Source: Flavobacterium sp. AED (GTDB lineage: Bacteria; Bacteroidota; Bacteroidia; Flavobacteriales; Flavobacteriaceae). From it: 64,000 bases of DNA. Positions 47,769 to 55,757 of this stretch are shown here, piece after piece. The stretch lies in contig NZ_JSYM01000005.1 in the NCBI RefSeq assembly GCF_000812945.1, forward strand, positions 62,001 through 126,000, given 5' to 3'. A program made the position numbers and the translations under genes. Within the stretch, counting starts at the first letter, position 1. Each line of letters starts with the position of its first letter. The notes under the pieces are model-generated. The model worked only from the letters and a program-made list of their open reading frames with translations. It did not search any database and had not been told where the DNA came from.

Positions 47769-48563
47769 ATGAAAAAAATAATATCTCTATTGCTTCTTGT
47801 TGCACTTTTTAGTTCTTGTAACGAATATCAAAAAGCACTAAAAACCGAAGATGTTGCTGTAAAATTTGATATAGCTACTAAATTGTATGATGCTGGTAAA
47901 TATTCAAAAGCAATTCGTCTTTTTGAGCAAATTGCTCCGGCATACAGAGGGAAACCTCAAGCAGAAAAATTGTTTTATATGTTTTCTCAGTCCTATTATA
48001 AAACCAAACAATATTATTTAGCGGGATATCAATTTGAAAGTTTTGTTTCTGGTTACCCAAAAAGTGAAAAAATTCAGGAAGCTGCCTATTTAGGTGCTAA
48101 GAGTTATTCTAAGTTATCACCGGCTTACAGCTTAGATCAGGCAGATACTGTGAAAGCGATAGATAAATTACAATCTTTTATTGATTCTTATCCTAATTCA
48201 GAATATTTAGCTGAAGCAAATGCAACTTTAAAAGTGCTAAGTGATAAAATAGAGAAGAAAGTTTATGAAAATGCAAAAGGATATAATACTATTTCAGATT
48301 ATAAATCAGCGATAGTTGCTTTTGATAATTTTATAGCGGATTATCCTGGAACAAAATTCAAGGAAGATGCCTTGTTTTACAAATATGATTCAGCTTATCA
48401 ACTGGCAATCAATAGTATTCCAGCAAAAATGGAAGAGCGATTAAATGTTGCAAAAGTGGCACATTCAAATTTAGTAAAATTTGATGCCAATACAAAGTAC
48501 AAAAAGAAAGCAGACGAAATGTTCGCTAGGATTGATAAAGATTTACAAAAATTTACTAAATAA
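47769..48563 (+). CDS. bamD: Outer-membrane assembly lipoprotein BamD
   Basis: The 264-residue protein has a lipoprotein signal with Cys17 (LLLVALFSSC). TPR-like repeats follow: VKFDIATKLYDAGKYSKAIR near 32-51, YKTKQYYLAGYQFESFVSGYPKS near 80-102, and later units to about 245. BamD is the essential partner of BamA in outer-membrane beta-barrel insertion. It is the first gene of a conserved operon with rpoZ, coaBC, porD and recN, and has its own promoter. Confidence 0.93.
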   Translation: MKKIISLLLLVALFSSCNEYQKALKTEDVAVKFDIATKLYDAGKYSKAIRLFEQIAPAYRGKPQAEKLFYMFSQSYYKTKQYYLAGYQFESFVSGYPKSEKIQEAAYLGAKSYSKLSPAYSLDQADTVKAIDKLQSFIDSYPNSEYLAEANATLKVLSDKIEKKVYENAKGYNTISDYKSAIVAFDNFIADYPGTKFKEDALFYKYDSAYQLAINSIPAKMEERLNVAKVAHSNLVKFDANTKYKKKADEMFARIDKDLQKFTK

Positions 48564-48571
48564 ATAAAGTC

Positions 48572-48889
48572 ATGGATTTAAAAAAGACGAATGCTCCAGT
48601 AAATACAATAACATACAACAAGAATGTTATTGAAGAACCTACTGGTAACGTGTATGAAGCGATAACCATTATGGCTAAAAGAGCAAACCAAATCAATTCT
48701 GAAATCAAAAAAGAATTGACTGAGAAATTAGAAGAATTTGCTACATATAATGACAGTCTTGAAGAAGTTTTTGAAAACAAAGAACAAATTGAGGTTTCAA
48801 AATTTTACGAAAAATTGCCTAAGCCTCACGCTTTAGCAGTTCAAGAATGGTTAGATGGTAAAATCTACCACAGAGATTCAAATAAGTAA
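48572..48889 (+). CDS. rpoZ: RNA polymerase omega subunit, Bacteroidota type
   Basis: The 105-residue protein matches the omega/Rpb6-like family as it appears in Bacteroidota. The core is GNVYEAITIMAKRANQINSE near 26-45, followed by an acidic helix (ELTEKLEEFATYNDSLEEVFENKEQ) and a C-terminal tail with PHALAVQEWLDGKIYHRD. It helps assemble the core polymerase. It is the second gene of the bamD operon, eight bases behind bamD and eight bases before coaBC. Confidence 0.85.
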   Translation: MDLKKTNAPVNTITYNKNVIEEPTGNVYEAITIMAKRANQINSEIKKELTEKLEEFATYNDSLEEVFENKEQIEVSKFYEKLPKPHALAVQEWLDGKIYHRDSNK

Positions 48890-48897
48890 TAGTAGTA

Positions 48898-50109
48898 ATG
48901 TCAGTTTTAAACGGTAAGAAAATTTTACTAGGTATTTCTGGTGGAATTGCAGCCTATAAAACAGCTTCGTTAGTACGACTTTTCATAAAAGCAGGTGCAC
49001 ATGTCCAAGTGATAATGACACCTGCTTCTAAGGATTTTATAACTCCATTAACGTTATCTACGTTATCTAAAAATCCTGTATTTTCTAGCTTTTACAATCA
49101 AGACGACGAGAATGAAAAATGGAATAATCATGTTGAATTGGCACTTTGGGCTGATTTGATGGTTATTGCTCCAGCTACTGCAAATACTTTGTCAAAAATG
49201 GCAAATGGTACTTGTGATAATCTTTTGATTGCAGCGTATTTATCGGCAAAATGCCCTGTTTATTATGCACCGGCAATGGACTTGGATATGTACAAACATC
49301 CATCCACCGTTGCTAATTTTTTCTCACTTACTGAATTTGGAGACACTATAATTCCTGCTGAAAGTGGAGAATTAGCCAGTGGACTTTCAGGAGAAGGAAG
49401 AATGGCAGAACCGGAACATATTGTTGCATTTATAGAAGCTGATATAGAAAGCGGATTGCCCTTAAAAGGAAAAAAAATATTAATTACTGCCGGTCCTACA
49501 TACGAAGCAATAGATCCTGTACGTTTTATAGGAAATCATTCTTCAGGAAAAATGGGTTTTGATATTGCCTTAAGTGCTGCAAATCTGGGAGCTTCAGTAG
49601 TATTAGTTACAGGTCCTACACATTGTAAAGTTGCGAATCCATTAATAAAAGTGATTCCAGTGGTTTCTGCTCAGGAAATGTATGATGCCTGTCATCAATA
49701 TTATGCTGATGTGGATGTTGCTATTGCTGCTGCTGCAGTAGCGGATTATAAGCCTAAAAATGTAGCTTCGCAAAAGATAAAAAAGAATGCAGATGATTTC
49801 ACTATTGAGCTGGAGAAAACAAAAGATATCTTAGCTTCATTAGGACAAAGTAAAAAAAATCAGTTTTTAATTGGTTTTGCTTTGGAAACAGAAAATGAAA
49901 TTGAAAATGCTAAGTTGAAAATTCAGAAAAAAAACTTAGATTTGATAGTTCTAAATTCATTGCAAGATAAAGGAGCCGGTTTTGGAAAGGCAACAAATAA
50001 AGTTACTTTCATAGACAAGTCTTTTTCGATTGAAGCAATGGAATTAAAATCAAAAGAAGCAGTTGCGGATGATATATTAAACAAAGTAATAGCACACTTT
50101 TATGCATAA
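48898..50109 (+). CDS. coaBC: Bifunctional phosphopantothenoylcysteine decarboxylase / phosphopantothenate-cysteine ligase
   Basis: The 403-residue protein has an N-terminal flavoprotein domain (1-180, LLGISGGIAAYKTASLVR, NHVELALWADLMVIAPATANT) and a C-terminal ligase domain (188-402, GKKILITAGPTYEAIDPVRF, GNHSSGKMGFDIA). It makes 4'-phosphopantetheine from phosphopantothenate and cysteine in coenzyme A synthesis. The E. coli CoaC catalytic Cys158 sits in ACGDVGPGRM. The matching position here is Ser161, in ELASGLSGEGRM, at the same distance from the RM motif. Whether decarboxylation still works is open. Its stop overlaps porD by eight bases. Confidence 0.93.
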   Translation: MSVLNGKKILLGISGGIAAYKTASLVRLFIKAGAHVQVIMTPASKDFITPLTLSTLSKNPVFSSFYNQDDENEKWNNHVELALWADLMVIAPATANTLSKMANGTCDNLLIAAYLSAKCPVYYAPAMDLDMYKHPSTVANFFSLTEFGDTIIPAESGELASGLSGEGRMAEPEHIVAFIEADIESGLPLKGKKILITAGPTYEAIDPVRFIGNHSSGKMGFDIALSAANLGASVVLVTGPTHCKVANPLIKVIPVVSAQEMYDACHQYYADVDVAIAAAAVADYKPKNVASQKIKKNADDFTIELEKTKDILASLGQSKKNQFLIGFALETENEIENAKLKIQKKNLDLIVLNSLQDKGAGFGKATNKVTFIDKSFSIEAMELKSKEAVADDILNKVIAHFYA

Positions 50110-50986
50110 AATAATTACTTTTCTTTTACTACTGACTTTTGGGCTATCTCAAGCGCAACAGTTAAATTGTACTGTGACAGTAAATGCACAAAAATTAACT
50201 AATGCAAATCAGCAAGTTTTTAAGACGCTGGAAACATCAATAAGTGAATTTGTAAATAAAACGGATTGGACAGGGCAGACTTTCAAACAAAACGAAAAGA
50301 TTAATTGCTCGATGTATATTACCGTTTCATCCAATAGTTCAGATCAATTTACTGCCACTATTCAGGTACAATCATCAAGACCTATTTTTAATTCTTCCTA
50401 CGCATCTCCAGTACTAAATTTTAATGATAAAGACTTTAGTTTTAGATATACGGAGTTCGAAAATTTAATTTTTAATCCAACAACTTTCGATTCTAATTTA
50501 GTTTCTGTAATTGCTTTTTATAGTTATGTAATTTTAGGAATGGATTCGGATACTTTTGTTTTGGAATCTGGAAATCCAAATTTTGAAATAGCTCAAAATA
50601 TTTCAAATGTGGCACAACAAGGAGGGTCTAAAGGATGGGGGCAAACGGATGGAAATCAAAATCGATATTTTTTGATAAACGATATTTTATCACCTGCATT
50701 TAAACAAGTCAGACAAACCGTGTATGACTATCATACCGGATTAGACTTGATGAGTCAAGATTTAAAAGCTTCGAAAGAAAAAATAAAAGTATCTTTAATT
50801 AATCTGTCAAAATTAAATGCTTCAAGACCTAATGCGTTTTTAACACGTGTCTTTTTTGATGCTAAATCTGATGAAATAGTTTCTATATTTTCTGGTGGAC
50901 CAAGTATTACTATATCAGATTTAGTCGATAATCTGAATAAAATTTCTCCTCTGAATTCAAGTAAATGGGGGCTTATAAAATATTAA
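50102..50986 (+). CDS. PorD/DUF4835 family protein
   Basis: The 294-residue protein has a signal peptide (1-18, cleaved after LSQAQ) and matches the DUF4835/PorD family found in Bacteroidota. Recognised segments are QQLNCTVTVNAQKL near 19-32 and LSTFVNKTDWT-type text (SEFVNKTDWTGQTF) near 48-61. Members have been linked to the type IX secretion system, but the mechanism is not settled. It overlaps the coaBC end by eight bases and precedes recN by 53 bases. The rest of the type IX machinery is not in the window. Confidence 0.8.
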   Translation: MHKIITFLLLLTFGLSQAQQLNCTVTVNAQKLTNANQQVFKTLETSISEFVNKTDWTGQTFKQNEKINCSMYITVSSNSSDQFTATIQVQSSRPIFNSSYASPVLNFNDKDFSFRYTEFENLIFNPTTFDSNLVSVIAFYSYVILGMDSDTFVLESGNPNFEIAQNISNVAQQGGSKGWGQTDGNQNRYFLINDILSPAFKQVRQTVYDYHTGLDLMSQDLKASKEKIKVSLINLSKLNASRPNAFLTRVFFDAKSDEIVSIFSGGPSITISDLVDNLNKISPLNSSKWGLIKY

Positions 50987-51039
50987 TTGTTTTTCAATTT
51001 CTAGTTTAATTCCAACTCCTCATAACAAATAACATATAA

Positions 51040-52692
51040 ATGATAACGTCACTTTCGATAAAAAACTATGCTTTAATAGAAAAATTGACTATCGATTTTT
51101 CAAAAGGTTTCTCAACAATTACTGGAGAAACGGGTGCTGGTAAATCAATAATTTTAGGAGCATTAGGACTGGTTTTAGGAAAAAGAGCCGACTTAACTTC
51201 TTTGAAAAATAAGGAAGAAAAGTGCATCATTGAAGCTCATTTTGAAATTTCAAAGTATAATTTGTTGCCATTTTTTGATGCCAATGATTTGGACTATGAA
51301 AATGAAACTATAATTAGACGGGAAATCCTGCCTTCAGGTAAATCCAGGGCTTTTATCAATGACAGTCCAGTAAATCTTCAGGAACTTCAGGAATTGAGTT
51401 TGTTCTTAATTGATATTCATTCGCAACAGCAAACTCAAGAGCTTTCGGATGAAAATGTTCAGTTCGATATTATTGATGCCATTGCCAATAATAAAGAAAC
51501 GATTTTGGATTACCAATCGCTTTTGAAAAGCTATAAATCAGACAAATCCAAATTGAATTCGCTACTGAAAAAACAAACAGAATCTAAGAAAGAACAGGAA
51601 TACAATACTTTTTTATTGGATGAATTGGTTGCTGCTCAATTAAAATCTGGAGAACAAGAAACTCTTGAAGCTGATTTTGAGAAGTTGAATAATGTGGAGA
51701 TTATTAAAGAGTCTATCGATAAAGCTTTGGCTATTGCCAATGAAGAACAAATAGGAGTCTTGAATAATTTGAAAGAAATTAAAATTGCATTACAGAAAAT
51801 AGCTCCTTTTTCAACAGATTATCATTCTTTGCTGGAAAGAATTGCAAGCGTAACGATTGAGTTTGATGATATTTCAGAGGAGATGAATCGCTGTTCGGAA
51901 AAACTGGTTAATGATCCGGAGCAATTGGACTTAATTAGCCAAAAGCTGCAGGTTATTTTTAATTTGCAAAAGAAGCATCAGGTTACTACGGTAGATGAAT
52001 TGCTTGAAATTCAAACTAACTTAGAAAATTCAGTTTTAGAATTAGGTAATATTGAAGAAGAAATTATAGCATTAACGCATTCGATTGAACAAAAAACAAC
52101 GACATTAGATGCCATGTCGACTATAATTCATGATAATAGATTAGAATCTATTCCGGTTTTATCTCAAAAGTTGATTTTGATTTTAGAAACGTTAGGAATG
52201 CCTAATGTCCGTTTCAATATCGATATTAATGCTGGTGAAACGTATTTTCAAAATGGAAAAGATGAACTTCAGTTTTTATTTTCGGCAAATAAAGGAACTG
52301 ATTTTGGTTTATTGAAAAAAGTGGCTTCCGGTGGAGAAATGTCTAGAATTATGCTGGCTGTTAAAGCAATATTAGCGCAATATTCAAAATTGCCAACACT
52401 AATTTTTGATGAAATTGATACGGGTGTTTCCGGAGAGATTGCCATCAGAATGGGAGAAATCATGAAGGAAATGAGTCAGGAGATGCAAATTTTTGCCATC
52501 ACGCATTTACCTCAAATCGCTGCAAAAGGAAATGCGCATTTCAAAGTGTTTAAATCGACTGTTGGGGATGATACACAATCGGAATTAAAGTTGTTGAACG
52601 AGGAAGATAGAGTTGTAGAAATTGCACAAATGTTATCAGGAACAATCGTTTCTGAATCAGCCTTAAATCACGCAAAAGCCTTGTTGAACTAA
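51040..52692 (+). CDS. recN: DNA repair protein RecN
   Basis: The 550-residue SMC-like ATPase has Walker A GETGAGKS near 27-34, a long coiled coil (about 155-370), and the C-terminal half with signature SGGEMSR near 430 and Walker B LIFDEIDTGVSG near 454-465. It helps recombinational repair of double-strand breaks. It is the last gene of the bamD operon. The start of the fabV promoter (TTG at 52681) lies inside its last codons. Confidence 0.96.
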   Translation: MITSLSIKNYALIEKLTIDFSKGFSTITGETGAGKSIILGALGLVLGKRADLTSLKNKEEKCIIEAHFEISKYNLLPFFDANDLDYENETIIRREILPSGKSRAFINDSPVNLQELQELSLFLIDIHSQQQTQELSDENVQFDIIDAIANNKETILDYQSLLKSYKSDKSKLNSLLKKQTESKKEQEYNTFLLDELVAAQLKSGEQETLEADFEKLNNVEIIKESIDKALAIANEEQIGVLNNLKEIKIALQKIAPFSTDYHSLLERIASVTIEFDDISEEMNRCSEKLVNDPEQLDLISQKLQVIFNLQKKHQVTTVDELLEIQTNLENSVLELGNIEEEIIALTHSIEQKTTTLDAMSTIIHDNRLESIPVLSQKLILILETLGMPNVRFNIDINAGETYFQNGKDELQFLFSANKGTDFGLLKKVASGGEMSRIMLAVKAILAQYSKLPTLIFDEIDTGVSGEIAIRMGEIMKEMSQEMQIFAITHLPQIAAKGNAHFKVFKSTVGDDTQSELKLLNEEDRVVEIAQMLSGTIVSESALNHAKALLN

Positions 52693-52710
52693 TATTTTGC
52701 TTTATATTTG
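52681..52710 (+). promoter_or_regulatory. Promoter of fabV
   Basis: TTG (52681-52683, inside the 3' end of recN), 19 bases, then TATATTTG (52703-52710). The transcript would start near 52716, leaving a leader of about 67 bases. Confidence 0.7.
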
Positions 52711-52783
52711 TTCCCTTTTAGGAAGCATTTTGCGAAAGCTTACAAACAATTATACAAAAAATTAAATTAAAGAATAACCAAAT

Positions 52784-53974
52784 ATGATTATAGAACCTAG
52801 AATGAGAGGATTTATTTGTACGACATCTCACCCAAAAGGATGCGAACAAAATGTTAAAAATCAGATAGAATATATACAATCAAAAGGAAATATTAATGGG
52901 GCTAAAAAAGTCTTAGTAATTGGAGCTTCAACTGGTTTTGGGTTGGCTTCCAGAATTACAAGTGCTTTTGGTTCTAATGCAGCAACGATTGGTGTATTTT
53001 TTGAAAAAGCACCTTCTGAAGGCAAAACGGCTTCACCAGGTTGGTATAATTCTGCAGCTTTCGAAAATGAAGCTCATAAAGCAGGATTATATGCAAAAAG
53101 TATCAATGGAGATGCATTTTCTAATGAAATAAAAAAACAAACATTAGATCTTATCAAAGCTGATTTAGGTCAAATTGATTTAATTATTTATAGTTTAGCT
53201 TCCCCTGTTCGTGTTCATCCGGTTACTGGTGTTATGCATCGTTCTGTTTTGAAACCAATTGGAAGTACTTTTACAAACAAAACTGTTGATTTTCATTCGG
53301 GAAAAGTTTCCGAAATTTCTATTGAGCCATGTAGTGGAGATGATATTGAAAATACAATTGCCGTAATGGGTGGTGAAGATTGGGCTATGTGGATTGATGC
53401 TTTAAAAGCGGAGAATTTATTGGCACCAGGAGCTACAACCGTTGCTTATTCTTATATTGGGCCATCATTGACTGAGGCAGTTTATAGAAAAGGTACAATA
53501 GGTCGTGCTAAAGATCATCTTGAAGCGACAGCATTTGCTATCACTGACAGTTTAGCCGATATTGATGGGAAAGCATTTGTTTCTGTAAACAAAGCATTAG
53601 TAACTCAAGCAAGTTCTGCGATTCCTGTTATTCCATTGTATATTTCTTTATTGTACAAAATAATGAAGGAAGAAGGAATTCATGAAGGTTGTATTGAGCA
53701 AATTCAACGTTTATACCAAGAAAGACTATATACTGGAAATGATGTTCCTGTAGATGAGAAAGGAAGAATCCGTATTGACGATTTAGAAATGCGTCCTGAT
53801 GTTCAAGAAAAAGTAGCTAAATTATGGATTGAGGCTGTTACCGAAAACTTATCTGAGATAGGTGATTTAGAAGGATACAGAAAAGATTTTTACAATCTAT
53901 TTGGCTTTGATGTTCAAGGAGTAGATTATAAAGCAGATGCAAACGAAGTGGTAAACATCGAAAGTATTGGGTAA
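52784..53974 (+). CDS. fabV: Enoyl-ACP/trans-2-enoyl-CoA reductase FabV
   Basis: The 396-residue protein is FabV type. MIIEPRMRGFICTTSHPKGC at the N-terminus is diagnostic, the nucleotide site is VIGASTGFGLASRI, and the catalytic pair is Y234 and K243 (Y-x8-K, in VYRKGTIGRAK). It reduces the enoyl thioester in fatty-acid elongation with NADH. FabV is less sensitive to triclosan than FabI, which is known for the family and not tested here. It is cytosolic and transcribed alone, with a promoter and a terminator. Confidence 0.95.
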   Translation: MIIEPRMRGFICTTSHPKGCEQNVKNQIEYIQSKGNINGAKKVLVIGASTGFGLASRITSAFGSNAATIGVFFEKAPSEGKTASPGWYNSAAFENEAHKAGLYAKSINGDAFSNEIKKQTLDLIKADLGQIDLIIYSLASPVRVHPVTGVMHRSVLKPIGSTFTNKTVDFHSGKVSEISIEPCSGDDIENTIAVMGGEDWAMWIDALKAENLLAPGATTVAYSYIGPSLTEAVYRKGTIGRAKDHLEATAFAITDSLADIDGKAFVSVNKALVTQASSAIPVIPLYISLLYKIMKEEGIHEGCIEQIQRLYQERLYTGNDVPVDEKGRIRIDDLEMRPDVQEKVAKLWIEAVTENLSEIGDLEGYRKDFYNLFGFDVQGVDYKADANEVVNIESIG

Positions 53975-53999
53975 TCCTATTACTAAATTAAATATTTAT

Positions 54000-54031
54000 A
54001 AAACCATCAATTAATAGTTGATGGTTTTTTT
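54000..54031 (+). terminator. Terminator of fabV
   Basis: AAAACCATCAA (54000-54010) pairs with TTGATGGTTTT (54018-54028) over a 7-base loop and continues in T residues. It lies 25 bases after the stop. Confidence 0.88.
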
Positions 54032-54043
54032 ATGGATAAAGAT

Positions 54044-54051
54044 TATATTTG
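54044..54051 (+). promoter_or_regulatory. Probable -7 element of the glycosyltransferase-coaE transcript
   Basis: TATATTTG matches TAnnTTTG. The nearest TTG (54018-54020) is 23 bases upstream, a longer spacing than usual, and falls inside the fabV terminator. The mRNA leader would be about 45 bases. Confidence 0.45.
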
Positions 54052-54101
54052 TTAAAATTTTTTGAGTCTAAAAAACATCTTTAATACCACATTCTTAATT
54101 T

Positions 54102-55100
54102 ATGTTATTTTCCCTGATTATACCAGTTTACAATCGTCCTGACGAAGTTGATGAACTTTTAGAAAGTTTGTCTCATTCAACTTACAACGAAATTTTTGAA
54201 ATTGTTATTATTGAAGATGGTTCCACTTTACCTTGTAAGGATGTTGCTAAAAAATATGGTGACAGACTGGACATTTCTTATTATTTTAAAGAAAATTCAG
54301 GTCCAGGAGATTCTAGAAATTATGGAATGACAAAGGCTAGAGGAGATTACTTTATTATTTTTGACTCAGATTGCATTATTCCCGCAACTTATTTAAATGA
54401 AGTTGAAAATGCCTTAAAGCAGAATTATGTAGATTGTTTTGGAGGTCCGGATAAAGCTTTAGACAGTTTTTCGGATATTCAGAAAGCAATCAATTTTGCG
54501 ATGACATCTTTTCTTACGACAGGTGGCATTAGAGGTGGTTCTGAAAAAATTGACAAGTTTCAGCCTAGAAGTTTTAACATGGGATTGTCTCGAAAAGCTT
54601 TTGAGGCTTCCAAAGGTTTTGGAAATATACATCCTGGGGAAGATCCGGATTTATCAATTCGTTTGTGGAATTTAGGTTTTGAGACCAAACTTTTTCCTAA
54701 AGCTTATGTGTATCACAAAAGAAGGATTGATTGGGATAAATTTTCCGTTCAGGTGAATAAATTTGGTAAAGCAAGACCCATTCTTAATAGTTGGTATCCA
54801 CAATACAATAAATTAACTTTTTTCTTTCCTTCGGTTTTTATAATAGGATTTTTTACTTCATCAGTATTATTGGTTTTCAATTTTGATAAGCTATTGCAGT
54901 TGTATTTTGTTTATTTTTTGGTACTATTTTTGGTGTCTTCTTTCCAAAATAAAAGTTTTAAAATAGGATATTTATCTTTAATAGCTGTTTGGAAACAATT
55001 TTATGGTTATGGAACTGGATTTTTGGAATCATTTATAAAAATCATCATTCTGAAACAAAAACCACAAGAAGCTTTTCCGGAGTTATTTTTCAAAAAATAA
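54102..55100 (+). CDS. Family 2 glycosyltransferase with C-terminal membrane segments
   Basis: The 332-residue protein has a GT-A domain (1-230). The start is SLIIPVYNRPDEVDELLESL, the nucleotide-sugar DxD is DSDC in FIIFDSDC near 85-92, and the acceptor acidic motif is GEDPDLSIRLW near 184-194. Two hydrophobic segments near 246-290 anchor it in the inner membrane. It probably transfers a sugar to a lipid or polysaccharide acceptor, the sugar and acceptor being unknown. coaE starts one base after its stop, so the two are co-transcribed and perhaps translationally coupled. Confidence 0.88.
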   Translation: MLFSLIIPVYNRPDEVDELLESLSHSTYNEIFEIVIIEDGSTLPCKDVAKKYGDRLDISYYFKENSGPGDSRNYGMTKARGDYFIIFDSDCIIPATYLNEVENALKQNYVDCFGGPDKALDSFSDIQKAINFAMTSFLTTGGIRGGSEKIDKFQPRSFNMGLSRKAFEASKGFGNIHPGEDPDLSIRLWNLGFETKLFPKAYVYHKRRIDWDKFSVQVNKFGKARPILNSWYPQYNKLTFFFPSVFIIGFFTSSVLLVFNFDKLLQLYFVYFLVLFLVSSFQNKSFKIGYLSLIAVWKQFYGYGTGFLESFIKIIILKQKPQEAFPELFFKK

Positions 55101-55101
55101 T

Positions 55102-55698
55102 ATGACAAAAATAATTGGTTTAACCGGGGGTATTGGAAGTGGTAAAACTACTATTGCTACTATTTTTCAATCATATGGCATTCCAGTTTATATTGCTGAT
55201 GATGAGGCCAGAGAAATTATGCAATCATTAGAAATTATTGATGCAATTAAAAAGGGTTTTGGACCTTTTATTTTCGAAAATGAAGTTTTGAATCGAGAAA
55301 AATTGGCCGAAATTGTATTTAGTAATCCTGAAAAACTAGAGCAACTCAATAAAATTGTTCACCCCGCCGTAAAAAAACATTTTGATGAATGGATTTTGAA
55401 GCATAAAGATAATCCTTACGTTATTTATGAAGCTGCTATTTTATTTGAAAGTGGTCGTTATAAAGATTGTGATGTGATTATAAGTGTCACAGCTCCAGTA
55501 GAATCAAGGATTCAAAGAGTTATTGACAGAGATAAAACGACTAGAGCACTTGTTTTGAAAAGAATAAATTCGCAATGGACTGATGATCAGCGTATTTTGA
55601 AAAGTGATTTTGTTATTGAAAATACTTCTATTGAAGCTGTAAAAACAGAAATTCTTAAAATTCTTAAAATTTTAAAGATTAAACAAAATGTGTCTTAG
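55102..55698 (+). CDS. coaE: Dephospho-CoA kinase
   Basis: The 198-residue kinase has Walker A GLTGGIGSGKTT at 6-17 and the conserved YIADDEAREIM, VHPAVKKHFDEW and YEAAILFESG segments near 31-41, 90-101 and 112-121. It performs the last step of coenzyme A synthesis. The C-terminus contains three copies of the tripeptide Ile-Leu-Lys encoded by near-identical 9-base units (55651-55677). It lies one base after the glycosyltransferase, and 59 bases before the histidine-kinase gene. Confidence 0.95.
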   Translation: MTKIIGLTGGIGSGKTTIATIFQSYGIPVYIADDEAREIMQSLEIIDAIKKGFGPFIFENEVLNREKLAEIVFSNPEKLEQLNKIVHPAVKKHFDEWILKHKDNPYVIYEAAILFESGRYKDCDVIISVTAPVESRIQRVIDRDKTTRALVLKRINSQWTDDQRILKSDFVIENTSIEAVKTEILKILKILKIKQNVS

Positions 55699-55744
55699 AT
55701 GTTAATCTTTGGTTAATGTATTATTTAATATATTGTTAAAATAC

Positions 55745-55757
55745 TAAATTTGTCTCG
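55745..55757 (+). promoter_or_regulatory. Promoter -7 element just before the histidine-kinase gene
   Basis: TAAATTTG (55745-55752) matches the -7 consensus. The ATG is at 55758, five bases later, so the transcript would be leaderless. No TTG lies at the right distance for -33. Confidence 0.5.
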
